Positions 36,001-44,792 of a DNA stretch of 64,000 nucleotides are shown here, piece after piece. Positions within the stretch are counted from its first letter, which is position 1; each line of letters opens with the position of its first letter. The notes beneath the pieces are model-generated. The model was not told where the DNA came from. It worked only from the letters and a program-made list of their open reading frames with translations, and searched no databases. The DNA comes from Rhizobiaceae bacterium (GTDB lineage Bacteria; Pseudomonadota; Alphaproteobacteria; Rhizobiales; Rhizobiaceae), in NCBI GenBank assembly GCA_017643495.1, contig JAEPNK010000002.1, positions 930,001 to 994,000 on the forward strand, in the 5' to 3' direction. The translations under genes and the position numbers were made by a program.

Positions 36001-37324
36001 TGTCTTCCAGAAATTCAGCCAGGTTGACGGTTCAGCGACCCGCAAACACGAAGGCACCGGCCTTGGTCTCTCAATCGCCTCATCTCTTGTCGAACTCATG
36101 GGTGGTGAAATAGGCGTCACAAGTGAAGTGGGCAAAGGAACAACATTCTGGTTCACAGCCAGCCTTCCCATAGAAGAGGAACATATGGAAATCACCCCAA
36201 TCCCGGGCGACCTCAGCGGCGCACGGATCCTTGTCGTCGATGACAATGAGGTCAATCGTGCAATTCTCATGGAGCAAATGACGGCCTGGAATTTCGACAG
36301 CGCTACAGCTTCAAGTGGCAGGGAAGGCCTCGAGATCATGCGGGCAGCGCAGGCAGGTGGTGTTGAACTTGACCTCGTCATCCTGGATTTCCAGATGCCG
36401 GAAATGACCGGAGCGGATGTTCTCGAGGAAATTCGCAACGATCCTGCTCTCAAGCACACGCCTGTCCTCATGTTGACATCGGTTGACAGTTCACAAGTCA
36501 CCAAGCGCTTTAATGAACTGGGCGCAGAAGCCAATCTTACCAAGCCAACCCGCTCCTCCCTTCTGCTGGAAACCATAACCCATGTGATCAGCGTCAATCG
36601 TGCCGGCAACCTTCCCGTTGCCAAGCAAGACGCAGTCTCAGGTGCGTTTGCAGACACTACGGGCCATCATAATGAAGCCGGCCCGGCAGATGTGGCTGAA
36701 ACAGCCCCCATGCCACCTGAAACCCCTCTTCAACCGGTGACAATCGGGGACATTCCCGAGCCCCAGGAACAGCCAGAGCAACCATCAGCGATTGAGGTTC
36801 CTGCTGTAGAACACGGGCCGCTTGAAAGCATGAATGAAACGCCTGAAATCCCCGTGCAATCAGTGCAGGCATCCCCCGGCCAACTGCCCGTGGCAACAGA
36901 GTCGGGCGCCGAAACCAGAACAGAGCAACTCGACATTCTTGTCGCCGAGGACAATGAAGTGAACCAGATTGTGGTCCGCCAGATCCTTGAAGAAACCGGC
37001 GCTTCCTTTGAGATCTATGAAAACGGCCGTCTGGCACTTGAAGCATTCAAGGTCGCTCAGCCCCGCATGGTGCTGATGGACGTTTCCATGCCGGAAATGA
37101 ACGGCAAGGAAGCCACCATAGCGATCCGCCAGTTCGAGGAAGCAAACAACCTTGCGAGAACACCCATTGTCGGTGTCACCGCCCATGCACTGAAGGGCGA
37201 CAAGGAATCCTGCCTGGAAGTCGGCATGGATGATTACCTTTCAAAACCGGTTTCGCCGAACCGAATGGTTGAGAAGGTCAATCAGTGGCTTCAGCACAGC
37301 AAAAAATCCGAACAGGTTGCCTGA
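33044..37324 (+). CDS. soluble multi-PAS hybrid sensor kinase with two receiver domains
   Basis: The 1426-residue protein has no membrane segment. Six PAS-like modules occupy roughly residues 25-800. Modules 3-6 are near-tandem, each opening with a variant of KTSxLxxxTxAMxQGMLVF. A histidine kinase follows: the H-box LANMSHEIRTPMNGVMG with His822, NLLGNAVKFT, VEDTGIGIP and GTGLGLSI. Two receivers come next: the first has Asp1115 in LVILDFQMPEMTG, the second Asp1346 in VLMDVSMPEMNG, separated by a Pro/Glu-rich linker. No HPt domain is present, so phosphotransfer must continue to a separate protein. The start at 33044 follows GGGGGGAG; in-frame ATGs at 33011 and 33020 are less likely. Confidence 0.92.
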   Translation: MRISNPEEISIDELIGDRDRLEQLVAEYTLLSHTVEKSPLPYAIFDKDNCLVAWNKSYEVIHASAFLENREKAESGKLSHSEITSLTASGFLEGEALDNHLASCKDQQYTDFNQWHDRWYGEHGWYRVIKFQLPNGEVAGLATDISELKTREIELEKAKQQAELAQSKFSEAISVLDDGFVIFDEEDRLVTCNDAFRKQFADGARYLIEGNTYREMTLELAHSGIIPGVKGKEEEFVDGLIKKRRSEEGFTHTFQRHDGIWIRQRDKRTPSGQLIGVRTDITELKERELEIEKTSKRFSETTEAMAQGLVVLEDEIVTMYNSKILEILELDESILFIGQTLEGLITMQVEQGCFGERSQGISYEAVRRKLAESNGSYRSERSTRSGKIVRVDGVQTENGSHILTFTDVSELNRRERELETTSKRLRTTIDAMAQGIIVFEHNRIVMFNQNAMEILEIDEEVLFEGQEIHEFLAAQQARGCFGNQEIGEKFVEKHTRLIAQGEPYQLERRTISGKYLRVDGAPGENNSLILTFTDVSSTKTREQEFEKTSQLFMETTEAMSQGMLVFGEETIEFYNERAEEMLGVPGDVLFVGGYWRDFLEYQLERGDFGDKETARQYVDSLVKKIENRIPYEIERRSVSNRILRANGAPSGSTDWLVTFTDITGMKAREAEIQKTSQLLQGITDAMIQGMLVFGETNIEFVNPQARRILGVPEDVLAPGMPWRDLLRYQIDRGDYGAGPEAEAKLEAVIKHIESRKAHHIERRNHDGRDLRVDGSPLGTEGWIATYTDISDLKARENSLEEAMLAAEAAERAKSEFLANMSHEIRTPMNGVMGMAELLATTDLDAKQRMFTDVIVKSGASLLTIINDILDFSKIDAGQMELDPAPFTLAEAIEDVATLVSSKVAEKDLELIVRIDPSLPKTVVGDVGRIRQIITNLLGNAVKFTDQGHVYINVSGETHDQGNGPAANLHFSVEDTGIGIPQEDCERVFQKFSQVDGSATRKHEGTGLGLSIASSLVELMGGEIGVTSEVGKGTTFWFTASLPIEEEHMEITPIPGDLSGARILVVDDNEVNRAILMEQMTAWNFDSATASSGREGLEIMRAAQAGGVELDLVILDFQMPEMTGADVLEEIRNDPALKHTPVLMLTSVDSSQVTKRFNELGAEANLTKPTRSSLLLETITHVISVNRAGNLPVAKQDAVSGAFADTTGHHNEAGPADVAETAPMPPETPLQPVTIGDIPEPQEQPEQPSAIEVPAVEHGPLESMNETPEIPVQSVQASPGQLPVATESGAETRTEQLDILVAEDNEVNQIVVRQILEETGASFEIYENGRLALEAFKVAQPRMVLMDVSMPEMNGKEATIAIRQFEEANNLARTPIVGVTAHALKGDKESCLEVGMDDYLSKPVSPNRMVEKVNQWLQHSKKSEQVA

Positions 37325-37338
37325 GCTTCCTGCCAGCC

Positions 37339-38595
37339 TCAAACCAGAAGATTGGAGAGGATGTCATTTTCCGTGATGTCCTCCCACCGCATGCCGTTTT
37401 CATCCATGCGGTCAGTGAGAAGCGTGAAATTTCCCGGCTTAGTGGTTTCAATGCCGATCAATACCGAGCCGAAATTCCTCGCTGATTTCTTCAGGTATTC
37501 AAATCTGGCAATATCGTCTTCCGGTTCAAGCATCATCAGAAAGTCACGCAAGGCACCCGGGCGCTGCGGAAACTGGATAATGTAATATTTCTTCATGCCG
37601 GAAAACTTGAGAGCCCGCTCCTTTACTTCAGGCAGGCGTTCAAAATCAAAATTGCCGCCTGAAACAATGCAGACAATATTCCGGTTGCGAATCTGCTGGT
37701 CGGGCATGCGCTTCAGGGCATCGATGGCGAGTGCGCCGGCCGGTTCAAGCACAATGCCTTCCACATTGAGCATTTCGATTATCGTCGTACACAGCCCATT
37801 GGTCGGCGCAAGGGTTACTGCATCTGCATTGAAACCCTTCAGCAGTTCAAAATTGTGGTCACCAATGCGGGCAACCGCGGCTCCGTCTACGAAATTGTCC
37901 ACCTGATCGAGGACAACCTGTTTGCCGGACAACAGCGACTGATACAGGCTTGGTGCGCGGTCCGGCTCCACGAAACTGTATTCACAGGAAACCCCGAGTT
38001 CTGACAGATATCTTGTGACACCCGAGGCCAAGCCACCGCCGCCCACCGGCATGACAACCCGGTCAATCCTTTCATCTTCGGGGAACTGCTCGACAATTTC
38101 CTTTGCGACAGTCGCCTGCCCCTTGATTATGCGGGGATGATCGAACGGCGGGACCATCTGGCCGCCAATCTCCTCACAATAGGCGAGCGCAGCCTTGTTT
38201 GCTGCATCAAACCCGTCACCAACCAGCCGGATTTCCACATGGGGCGCACCGAAGGATCTGGTTTTCATGATCTTTTGCTGCGGCGTGGTTTGCGGCATGA
38301 AAATCACACCCTTGCGTGCAAAATTGTTGCAGGCATGGGCAAAACCCTGGGCGTGGTTTCCTGCTGATGCACAAACGAAAACCTCCTGGTCCGGGTTCTC
38401 TTCAAGCGCCTCGATCAGAAAAGCATAGGCACCGCGTATCTTGTAACTGCGAACAGGTGAAAGGTCCTCGCGCTTGAGCCATATGTTCGCACCATGCAGG
38501 TCTGACAGGTACTGGTTGCGCTGCAGCGGCGTCGGCTCCAGTACTTGCGAAAGACGGGTGTGAATATGATCGACTTCTTCCGGAAACTGCATCAT
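37339..38595 (-). CDS. ilvA: threonine ammonia-lyase (threonine deaminase)
   Basis: IlvA makes 2-oxobutanoate for isoleucine. From ATG at 38595 the protein has 418 residues. PLP Lys52 lies in SPVRSYKIRGAY, the serine/glycine cofactor loops are CASAGNHAQGFAHAC and MPVGGGGLASGVTRYL, and the C-terminus (KKYYIIQFPQRPGALRDFLMML and after) is one ACT-like regulatory domain, matching the short biosynthetic form. The open frame extends to 38655 into cobO, but the MMQF start is preferred. The gene follows cobO after 49 bp; it may be read from the cob transcript although its function is unrelated. Confidence 0.92.
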   Translation of the reverse strand: MMQFPEEVDHIHTRLSQVLEPTPLQRNQYLSDLHGANIWLKREDLSPVRSYKIRGAYAFLIEALEENPDQEVFVCASAGNHAQGFAHACNNFARKGVIFMPQTTPQQKIMKTRSFGAPHVEIRLVGDGFDAANKAALAYCEEIGGQMVPPFDHPRIIKGQATVAKEIVEQFPEDERIDRVVMPVGGGGLASGVTRYLSELGVSCEYSFVEPDRAPSLYQSLLSGKQVVLDQVDNFVDGAAVARIGDHNFELLKGFNADAVTLAPTNGLCTTIIEMLNVEGIVLEPAGALAIDALKRMPDQQIRNRNIVCIVSGGNFDFERLPEVKERALKFSGMKKYYIIQFPQRPGALRDFLMMLEPEDDIARFEYLKKSARNFGSVLIGIETTKPGNFTLLTDRMDENGMRWEDITENDILSNLLV

Positions 38596-38644
38596 GGCTC
38601 TGGTGTGTACGTTTTGCGGTTTCAAGGCAAGCGGGAAAGCCCAA

Positions 38645-39283
38645 TCAGAATTCAATACCCACTTGTGCCTTCACACCGGAACGGAACGGATGCTTGACCA
38701 TCTCCATCTCGGTGACAAGATCGGCAAACTCGATCAGTTCATCCTTGGCATTGCGGCCGGTAATGATGACATGTTTCATTTCCGGCTTGGCTTTCAGTGT
38801 GCTGATGACATCATTCACATCGAGATAATCATAGCGCAGCACGATATTGAGTTCATCGCAAAGCACCATGTCGAGTTCATCATCCATGATCATCGCCTTT
38901 GCTTTTTCCCAGGCCTGGTTTGCCGCCTCGATGTCGCGCTGACGGTCCTGCGTTTCCCAGGTAAAGCCTTCTCCCATGGTTGCCATTTCCACCTGGTCAC
39001 CGAGTTTTTCAAGCACCACCCGTTCACCGGTCCCCCATTTCCCCTTGACGAATTGCACGACCCCTACCCGCATGCCATTGCCCAGTGCACGGAACACCAT
39101 GCCAAATGCGGCTGTCGACTTGCCCTTTCCCTTGCCCGTATGGACGATGGTCAGGCCCTTCTCAATCGTCTTCGTGGCAATGATCTTGTCGCGTGCCGCC
39201 TTTTTCTTCTTCATTTTTTCCGCATGGCGGGCGTTCAGTTCTTCTTCGCTCATGTTCTTGAGACGGTCGGATTTCTCAGCCAT
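38645..39283 (-). CDS. cobO: corrinoid (cob(I)yrinic acid a,c-diamide) adenosyltransferase
   Basis: CobO/BtuR transfers the adenosyl group from ATP to Co(I) corrinoid. The 212-residue protein has the unusual P-loop HTGKGKGKSTAAFGMVFRAL at about residues 50-69, VGVVQFVKGKWGTGERVV and MVLCDELNIVLRYDYLD. A lysine-rich N-terminus (MKKKKAARDK) precedes the core, as in typical CobO. It starts 9 bp after the cobN stop. Confidence 0.96.
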   Translation of the reverse strand: MAEKSDRLKNMSEEELNARHAEKMKKKKAARDKIIATKTIEKGLTIVHTGKGKGKSTAAFGMVFRALGNGMRVGVVQFVKGKWGTGERVVLEKLGDQVEMATMGEGFTWETQDRQRDIEAANQAWEKAKAMIMDDELDMVLCDELNIVLRYDYLDVNDVISTLKAKPEMKHVIITGRNAKDELIEFADLVTEMEMVKHPFRSGVKAQVGIEF

Positions 39284-39292
39284 TTTCTGTCC

Positions 39293-42200
39293 TCATGCTG
39301 TTATCTGGTGTCCTGCCAGTTCCCGAAGCTGGAATTTGGCCGAGTTCGAACGCGGTGTCCACAGCCCCCGCTCTTCGGCTTCAAGAAACCGGTCTGCCAT
39401 TTCCTTCAGGGCTTCCGGGTTTTTCTCCCGGAGGAATTCAAGCACGTCTTCATCTGCCAGATAAGCCTGGTGAAGAAGTTCGAAATGATGATTGCGCACG
39501 GCACCCGTGGTGGCGGAAAAGGCAAACAGGTAGTCGAGAGTTGCTGCCATCTCGAATGCGCCCTTGTAGCCGTGCCGCATGACACCCTCTATCCATTTGG
39601 GATTGGCAGCCCTTGCCCGTACCACCCGTGCAATTTCCTCCTCCAGCGCCCTTACAACCGGCTTTTCAGGGCGCGAGTGGTCATTGTGGTAGACCGAAGG
39701 CCGCTCACCGGATGCCTGTTCCACTGCAGCAGTCATGCCACCTTCAAACTGGTAGTAATCGTCCGAATCCAGCAAGTCATGTTCGCGGTTGTCCTGGTTG
39801 TGAATGACCGCTTCAACCCCGGCAAGCCGTTTTGAAAAGCCTTCCCGGTCCGGCGTTCCTTCCTCTTTTTGTCCATAGGCATAGGAACCCCATGCCATAT
39901 AGGCATCTGCCAGGTCTTCCCGGCGCTCCCAGCCCTTTTCATCAATCAGTGCCTGGAGTCCCGCCCCGTAGGCACCCGGTTTCGATCCGAAAATCCGGTA
40001 GCCCGAACGCCGTATGGCTTCTGCTTCATTCACGCCTGAAGCCACAAGGTTCGAGCGTTCAGCCTGCATGCGGACGGCGACCGGATTATCCCGGACAGGT
40101 TCGTCGAGTTCGCCGATCGCCCTGACTGCCTTGTCAAACAGTTCGATTTGCGACGGAAACGCATCACGAAAGAAGCCGGATATCCGCAAGGTTACGTCAA
40201 CCCGGGGTCGCCCCAGTTCGGCCAGCGTGATCACTTCATAGCCGGTCACCCGGCGTGATGTACTGTCCCAGACCGGTTTCGCTCCGATAAGGGCCATTGC
40301 CTGCGCTATGTCGTCTCCGCCGGTTCGCATGTTGGAGGTACCCCAGGCTGAAAGGCCAAAGGATGTCGGCCATTCACCATGGTCCTGACGATAGCGGCGG
40401 ATCAGGAGTTCAGCGGATTTTCTGCCAAGCTCCCAGGCAGCAGGTGTCGGTACCGAACGACTGTCGACTGAAAAGAAATTTCGCCCGGTAGGCAGCACGT
40501 CCAGGCGCCCCCGTGTCGGTGCACCGGACGGGCCGGGAGCAACAAAACGCCCTCCAAGACCCGCAACCAGATTGGTAATTTCCTGATCGCCACAGGCATC
40601 GACCGCCGGCCCAATCACTTCCTGCACTTGCTTGAGCACCGATTGCGTTGCCTGCCAGCCCTTGTCACATGCCATTTCGCCGGAAACGAGTTTCACAGCA
40701 AGCAATTCAATTCTTTCAACCGTGTCACCATTCGTGCGCCACGGATCGGCAGAAACCCTTGCGAGTATTTCCGGCCTTGCTGATCGCCACGCTTCCCCCA
40801 TCTCACAATCAAGTGGGTCGAATTCAAGCGAAAGGTCTTTTGCGATTGCCCGCTGAAGGCTTTGGTCGCCTCCTTCACCCCGGTGTCGCGGGACACGGAC
40901 AAGCGCTGTGACAAGATCGTCGCGCAACCTTCCCTCCGGCGACGTTCCGAAGATGTGAAGTCCGTCACGTATCTGCATTTCCTTGAGTTCACACAGATAG
41001 CCGTCGAGTTTCTCGAGCTTTTCGGTTTCACCATCGGTTTCGACAATGCCTGCATCCTGATCAAGGCCGATATCGGCAATCAGGTCGAGTATCTGTCTTT
41101 TCAGGAGTTTGAGACGTCTCGGATCATTGCCGCTTGCCTCGTAAAATTCATCCACCAGCGCCTCCAGGTCACGCAACGGGCCATAACTTTCCGCGCGTGT
41201 CAGTGGGGGGGTCAGGTGATCTATGATCACGGATGAAAGTCGCCGTTTGGCTTGCGTTCCTTCTCCGGGGTCATTCACGATGAAGGGATAAAAATTCGGA
41301 ACAGTCCCCATCACCGCTTCCGGGTAACAGTCAGCAGCCAGGGACAATGCCTTGCCCGGCAGCCATTCCAGATTGCCGTGCTTGCCCATGTGTATCAACG
41401 CATCAACCCCGGCATTTCGCATGTGCAGGTAAAACGCAAAATAGCCATGAGGCGGCACGAGGTCGGGAGAATGGTATGTATCGGTCGGGTCAATATTGTA
41501 GCCGCGTGCAGGCTGGATCCCGACAATCACGTTTCCAAATCTTGATGCAGAAACGGCAAATGCCTGTATGTCCGGCAGGAAGAACGGATCTTGCTCCGGC
41601 TCTCCCCAGCGCTGCGTTACCTCGTTGCGGATTTTCCCGGGCAGGCTTTTGAAAAATTCCCTGTAGCTCTCAAGCGCTACGGTTTCCCGTATCACCCGGC
41701 CGTCTGTTGCAGCATTGGTCGGGCCATCCTGCAAATGCTCAATCAGCAAATCACCGTTTTCGGGAAAATTGCCAACGTCATGGCCTGATTCCCGCAATGC
41801 CGTGAGTACATTGACAGTGCCGGCAGGCGTATCCAGGCCGACCCCGTTGCCAAGCCTTCCGTCACGGTTCGGATAATTCGCCAGAACGAGACCCAGGCAC
41901 TTTTCCGAAGGCTTGGCAGAAACCAGTTTGCACCACGCGGAAACCAGGTCCGCAACGTAACCAACCCGGCCCGGCTCGGCTTCATGCGTGACAATGTTGG
42001 CCTGAACATTTTCGTCGAATGTACCGGCATTCTTGAACGCAATTGCGCGGGTGAAAACACGCCCGTCGATTTCCGGAAGCGCCACATTCATCGCAAGGTC
42101 GCGAGCGCTAAGCCCCTGTGATGAAGCTTCCCAGCTGTCGCGGGAACTGCCGGCCAGAACAACCTGCAAGACGGGCGAGCCCCGTTCGTCCAGTACCGTG

Positions 42201-43045
42201 CAAAAGGTTTCCGAAGCCGGTGTCGAAACGGCAAACCCCGTGGCGTTCAGAACCAGCGCCGGTTCACACTTGTTGAACAACGAACGAACAATTTCGACAG
42301 AAACCTGATCCTTGAGACTGGAGATGAAAACCGGCAGGCTGTTGATACCGCGTGAAGCCAGCGCGTTCACCAAAGCCTCGACCGGTTGCAATCCACCTGA
42401 CTGAACCAGCGCTCGATAGAAGGTGATGGCAACGACCGGTTTACCCTCGCTCCACTGGCCCCGGATTGCATCAAGGTTGCAAATGCCTGCTTCCGGATAC
42501 CACAAACCGGCCTTCATCAGGGGTTTTGCCTCTTCCGGTGCTTCGTCATCCCTGCCGCCTTCAAGCCGGTGCACGGCCAGCCGCAACAGGTTTTCCATGT
42601 TTTGCGGCCCTCCTTCCGTCAGGTAGGACCAGCATTTCCGCCAGAAATCCTCAGGAACGGTACAATACCTTCCAAGTCCGGGGTCCGGCTTGTCATCGCC
42701 GGGAAGCACAACAAGGGCGATACCGTTTTCCTGCGCGGTTTCGAGCAGCTTCTCCAGCCCGTACTGCCAGTAGCTCTCACCACCAAGCACGCGCACGATA
42801 ACCAACCGGGCACCGGAAACCGTTTTTTCCGCATAAACATCCACAGACATGGGATGGGAAAGCTGCATCAGGTTTGCGACCCGCAAACCCGGAGCACCCT
42901 TGCCCAGTCTGGAATGGGCGGAAGCCAACGAAGAAAGCTCCGTGTCGGCAGCAGAAAGAAAAACGACATCCCCCGGCGTCTGGCCAAGGTCAATCGCCTC
43001 GTCGCTCTCGTTTATCGAACCTTTTTGGGCCAGAAGCAGGTGCAT
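39293..43045 (-). CDS. cobN: aerobic cobaltochelatase large subunit CobN
   Basis: CobN is the porphyrin-binding subunit of the ATP-dependent chelatase that puts cobalt into hydrogenobyrinic acid a,c-diamide; it needs the AAA+ partners CobS and CobT of aerobic naming, which are not in this window. The 1250 residues match the usual size. Recognisable stretches are GYNIDPTDTYHSPDLVPPHGYFAFYLHMR, ALIHMGKHGNLEWLPGKALSLAADCYPEA and GGRFVAPGPSGAPTRGRLDVLPTGRNFFSVD. It sits between cobW and cobO on the same strand. Confidence 0.97.
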   Translation of the reverse strand: MHLLLAQKGSINESDEAIDLGQTPGDVVFLSAADTELSSLASAHSRLGKGAPGLRVANLMQLSHPMSVDVYAEKTVSGARLVIVRVLGGESYWQYGLEKLLETAQENGIALVVLPGDDKPDPGLGRYCTVPEDFWRKCWSYLTEGGPQNMENLLRLAVHRLEGGRDDEAPEEAKPLMKAGLWYPEAGICNLDAIRGQWSEGKPVVAITFYRALVQSGGLQPVEALVNALASRGINSLPVFISSLKDQVSVEIVRSLFNKCEPALVLNATGFAVSTPASETFCTVLDERGSPVLQVVLAGSSRDSWEASSQGLSARDLAMNVALPEIDGRVFTRAIAFKNAGTFDENVQANIVTHEAEPGRVGYVADLVSAWCKLVSAKPSEKCLGLVLANYPNRDGRLGNGVGLDTPAGTVNVLTALRESGHDVGNFPENGDLLIEHLQDGPTNAATDGRVIRETVALESYREFFKSLPGKIRNEVTQRWGEPEQDPFFLPDIQAFAVSASRFGNVIVGIQPARGYNIDPTDTYHSPDLVPPHGYFAFYLHMRNAGVDALIHMGKHGNLEWLPGKALSLAADCYPEAVMGTVPNFYPFIVNDPGEGTQAKRRLSSVIIDHLTPPLTRAESYGPLRDLEALVDEFYEASGNDPRRLKLLKRQILDLIADIGLDQDAGIVETDGETEKLEKLDGYLCELKEMQIRDGLHIFGTSPEGRLRDDLVTALVRVPRHRGEGGDQSLQRAIAKDLSLEFDPLDCEMGEAWRSARPEILARVSADPWRTNGDTVERIELLAVKLVSGEMACDKGWQATQSVLKQVQEVIGPAVDACGDQEITNLVAGLGGRFVAPGPSGAPTRGRLDVLPTGRNFFSVDSRSVPTPAAWELGRKSAELLIRRYRQDHGEWPTSFGLSAWGTSNMRTGGDDIAQAMALIGAKPVWDSTSRRVTGYEVITLAELGRPRVDVTLRISGFFRDAFPSQIELFDKAVRAIGELDEPVRDNPVAVRMQAERSNLVASGVNEAEAIRRSGYRIFGSKPGAYGAGLQALIDEKGWERREDLADAYMAWGSYAYGQKEEGTPDREGFSKRLAGVEAVIHNQDNREHDLLDSDDYYQFEGGMTAAVEQASGERPSVYHNDHSRPEKPVVRALEEEIARVVRARAANPKWIEGVMRHGYKGAFEMAATLDYLFAFSATTGAVRNHHFELLHQAYLADEDVLEFLREKNPEALKEMADRFLEAEERGLWTPRSNSAKFQLRELAGHQITA

Positions 43046-43109
43046 TGATCGTCCTTGTTATCCGGCGGGCATACATGCCGCTGCCAGAGTTGAAAGAACA
43101 GGAAAACCT

Positions 43110-44189
43110 TCATCCCAGAAGCTTTGATACCTGCGAAGTGATTTTGTCCCGGTGCAGCCCTTCTAGGCCGATCACAACAAGTCTGGAAGACGCTGTTTCG
43201 CCGTCTTCCCATTCCCGGTCAAAATAATGGTCGATGCGGTTTCCAACAGCCTGTACCACCAGGCGCATCGGCTTGCCTTCAACAGCAATGAACCCCTTGA
43301 GGCGAAGAATGTCGTGTTCCTCGATGACACGTGCCAGCCCCTTGACCAGTTCCTTTCGGTTGGCAACCGGGGCGCCGCTTACCACGAAGCTTTCAAACTC
43401 GTCATGATCATGATCATGTTCGGCATCCTCGCCATGTTCCGCATGAAAAGCCTCATGATGAAGTTCGTGGTGGGACTTGCGGTTCTGTATATCGCCTTCG
43501 GTAGCGCTTCCAAGCCCGAGCAGGACTTCGGCAGGAAGGGAACCATGGGCAGACTTCACCAGTTTCACGGATCGTGAAATCCGGTTGCCCACTTCTTCCT
43601 GAACCCTGGTCAGCACATCGCCTTCCACGAGGTCCGCCTTGTTGAAAACAATCATGTCGGCACAGGTGAGCTGGTCTTCAAACAGTTCCTCAAGCGGGCT
43701 TTCATGATCAAGTGCCTCATCGGCTTCACGCTGGGCTTTTACGCGGTCCACGTCGGCTGCAAACCTGCCATCGGCAACCGCACGGGAATCGACAATTGTC
43801 ACAACCCCGTCGACGGTCACCTGTTCGCGGATTTCCGGCCAGTTGAAAGCGTTCACCAGCGGTTGCGGCAGGGCAAGACCCGACGTCTCGATAACGATGT
43901 GGTCGGGCCGGTTTTCCCTGGCCAGAAGTTTTTCCATGGTCGGCACGAAATCATCAGCCACCGTGCAACAGATACACCCGTTGTTCAGTTCAACAATGTC
44001 ATCCTCGCTACAGGTTTCATCGCCACAGCCTTTCAACACGTCACCATCAACCCCCAGATCACCGAACTCGTTGATGATAAGTGCAATCCGTCGTCCATTG
44101 GCCGTGGCCAACATGTTGCGGATCAGGGTTGTCTTGCCCGCTCCCAGAAAGCCTGTAATGACCGTTGCGGGAATTTTCTGTGCATCCAT
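43110..44189 (-). CDS. cobW: CobW metal-chaperone GTPase
   Basis: CobW is a G3E GTPase thought to deliver cobalt to the chelatase. The 359-residue protein has the P-loop VITGFLGAGKTTLIRNML, the metal-binding motif NGCICCTV (CxCC), and FNKADLVEG as the NKxD guanine motif. Before the C-terminal domain lies a His/Asp/Glu-rich loop (HHELHHEAFHAEHGEDAEHD and on), a likely metal-binding site. It is 64 bp upstream of cobN. Confidence 0.95.
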   Translation of the reverse strand: MDAQKIPATVITGFLGAGKTTLIRNMLATANGRRIALIINEFGDLGVDGDVLKGCGDETCSEDDIVELNNGCICCTVADDFVPTMEKLLARENRPDHIVIETSGLALPQPLVNAFNWPEIREQVTVDGVVTIVDSRAVADGRFAADVDRVKAQREADEALDHESPLEELFEDQLTCADMIVFNKADLVEGDVLTRVQEEVGNRISRSVKLVKSAHGSLPAEVLLGLGSATEGDIQNRKSHHELHHEAFHAEHGEDAEHDHDHDEFESFVVSGAPVANRKELVKGLARVIEEHDILRLKGFIAVEGKPMRLVVQAVGNRIDHYFDREWEDGETASSRLVVIGLEGLHRDKITSQVSKLLG

Positions 44190-44204
44190 TTTGTTTCTTG
44201 TTTC

Positions 44205-44717
44205 CTATTTAAGCTTTTGCGGAATACCGGCAGTCACGAGATAGACATGATCGCACGCGGCTGCCACTTCCTGATGTACAGAACCCGCCAGATCGGTGAA
44301 CTCGCGCGCCATTGCATTGTCGGGAATGACACCCTGCCCGGTTTCGTTGGAAACCAGCACAACCGGCACCTGCGTTCCACCCAGGAATTCAATCAGCCCG
44401 GCACACTCTTTTATGACATCGGCCTCCGCCATCATCAGGTTGGTAATCCACAGGGTCAGGCAGTCAACCAGAATCATGCTGCCGGGAAAGGAAGACTGGC
44501 GCAGGGCATCAACGAGCGCAAGCGGCTCTTCCACGGTTGTCCACTCATCCCCCCTGCGATCCCGGTGATGGTGGATTCGGTCCACCATGCTGTCGTCAAA
44601 TGCACGGCCGGTCGCAATATAAACCGGTTTCAGCCCTGATTTTACTACAGATTGCTCGGCAAACCTGCTTTTTCCGGAACGGGCTCCGCCCAGTATGAAT
44701 GTGGTTTCTGAAGACAT
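44205..44717 (-). CDS. cobU: adenosylcobinamide kinase / adenosylcobinamide-phosphate guanylyltransferase
   Basis: CobU (CobP in aerobic naming) phosphorylates adenosylcobinamide and then transfers GMP to it. The 170-residue protein begins TTFILGGARSGKSRFAEQ (P-loop GGARSGKS), then YIATGRAFDDSMVDRIHHHRDRRG, which contains the guanylylated His region, and ILVDCLTLWITNLMM. The C-terminal VVLVSNETGQGVIP is also diagnostic. It is 15 bp upstream of cobW. Confidence 0.96.
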   Translation of the reverse strand: MSSETTFILGGARSGKSRFAEQSVVKSGLKPVYIATGRAFDDSMVDRIHHHRDRRGDEWTTVEEPLALVDALRQSSFPGSMILVDCLTLWITNLMMAEADVIKECAGLIEFLGGTQVPVVLVSNETGQGVIPDNAMAREFTDLAGSVHQEVAAACDHVYLVTAGIPQKLK

Positions 44718-44764
44718 GGAAACTCCTCTGTTACCCGACTGTTTAACGGGGTTTCATGTAGAGG

Positions 44765-44780
44765 AAAAGTCATGACTTTT
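44765..44780. promoter_or_regulatory. 16-bp perfect palindrome between cobQ and cobU
   Basis: AAAAGTCATGACTTTT lies 13 bp after the cobQ stop, in the 75-bp gap before cobU. It could be a protein-binding site or a weak hairpin; the gap also contains smaller pairs (CCTCT/AGAGG and CCCG/CGGG) that could fold around the cobU ribosome-binding site. Confidence 0.4.
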
Positions 44781-44792
44781 TTTCACAGGTTT

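Noticed and set aside
38594-39835. 413-codon plus-strand ORF opposite cobO and cobN
   Set aside because: It is fully antisense to two strongly recognised genes and its translation has no domain-like pattern; it arises from codon bias.
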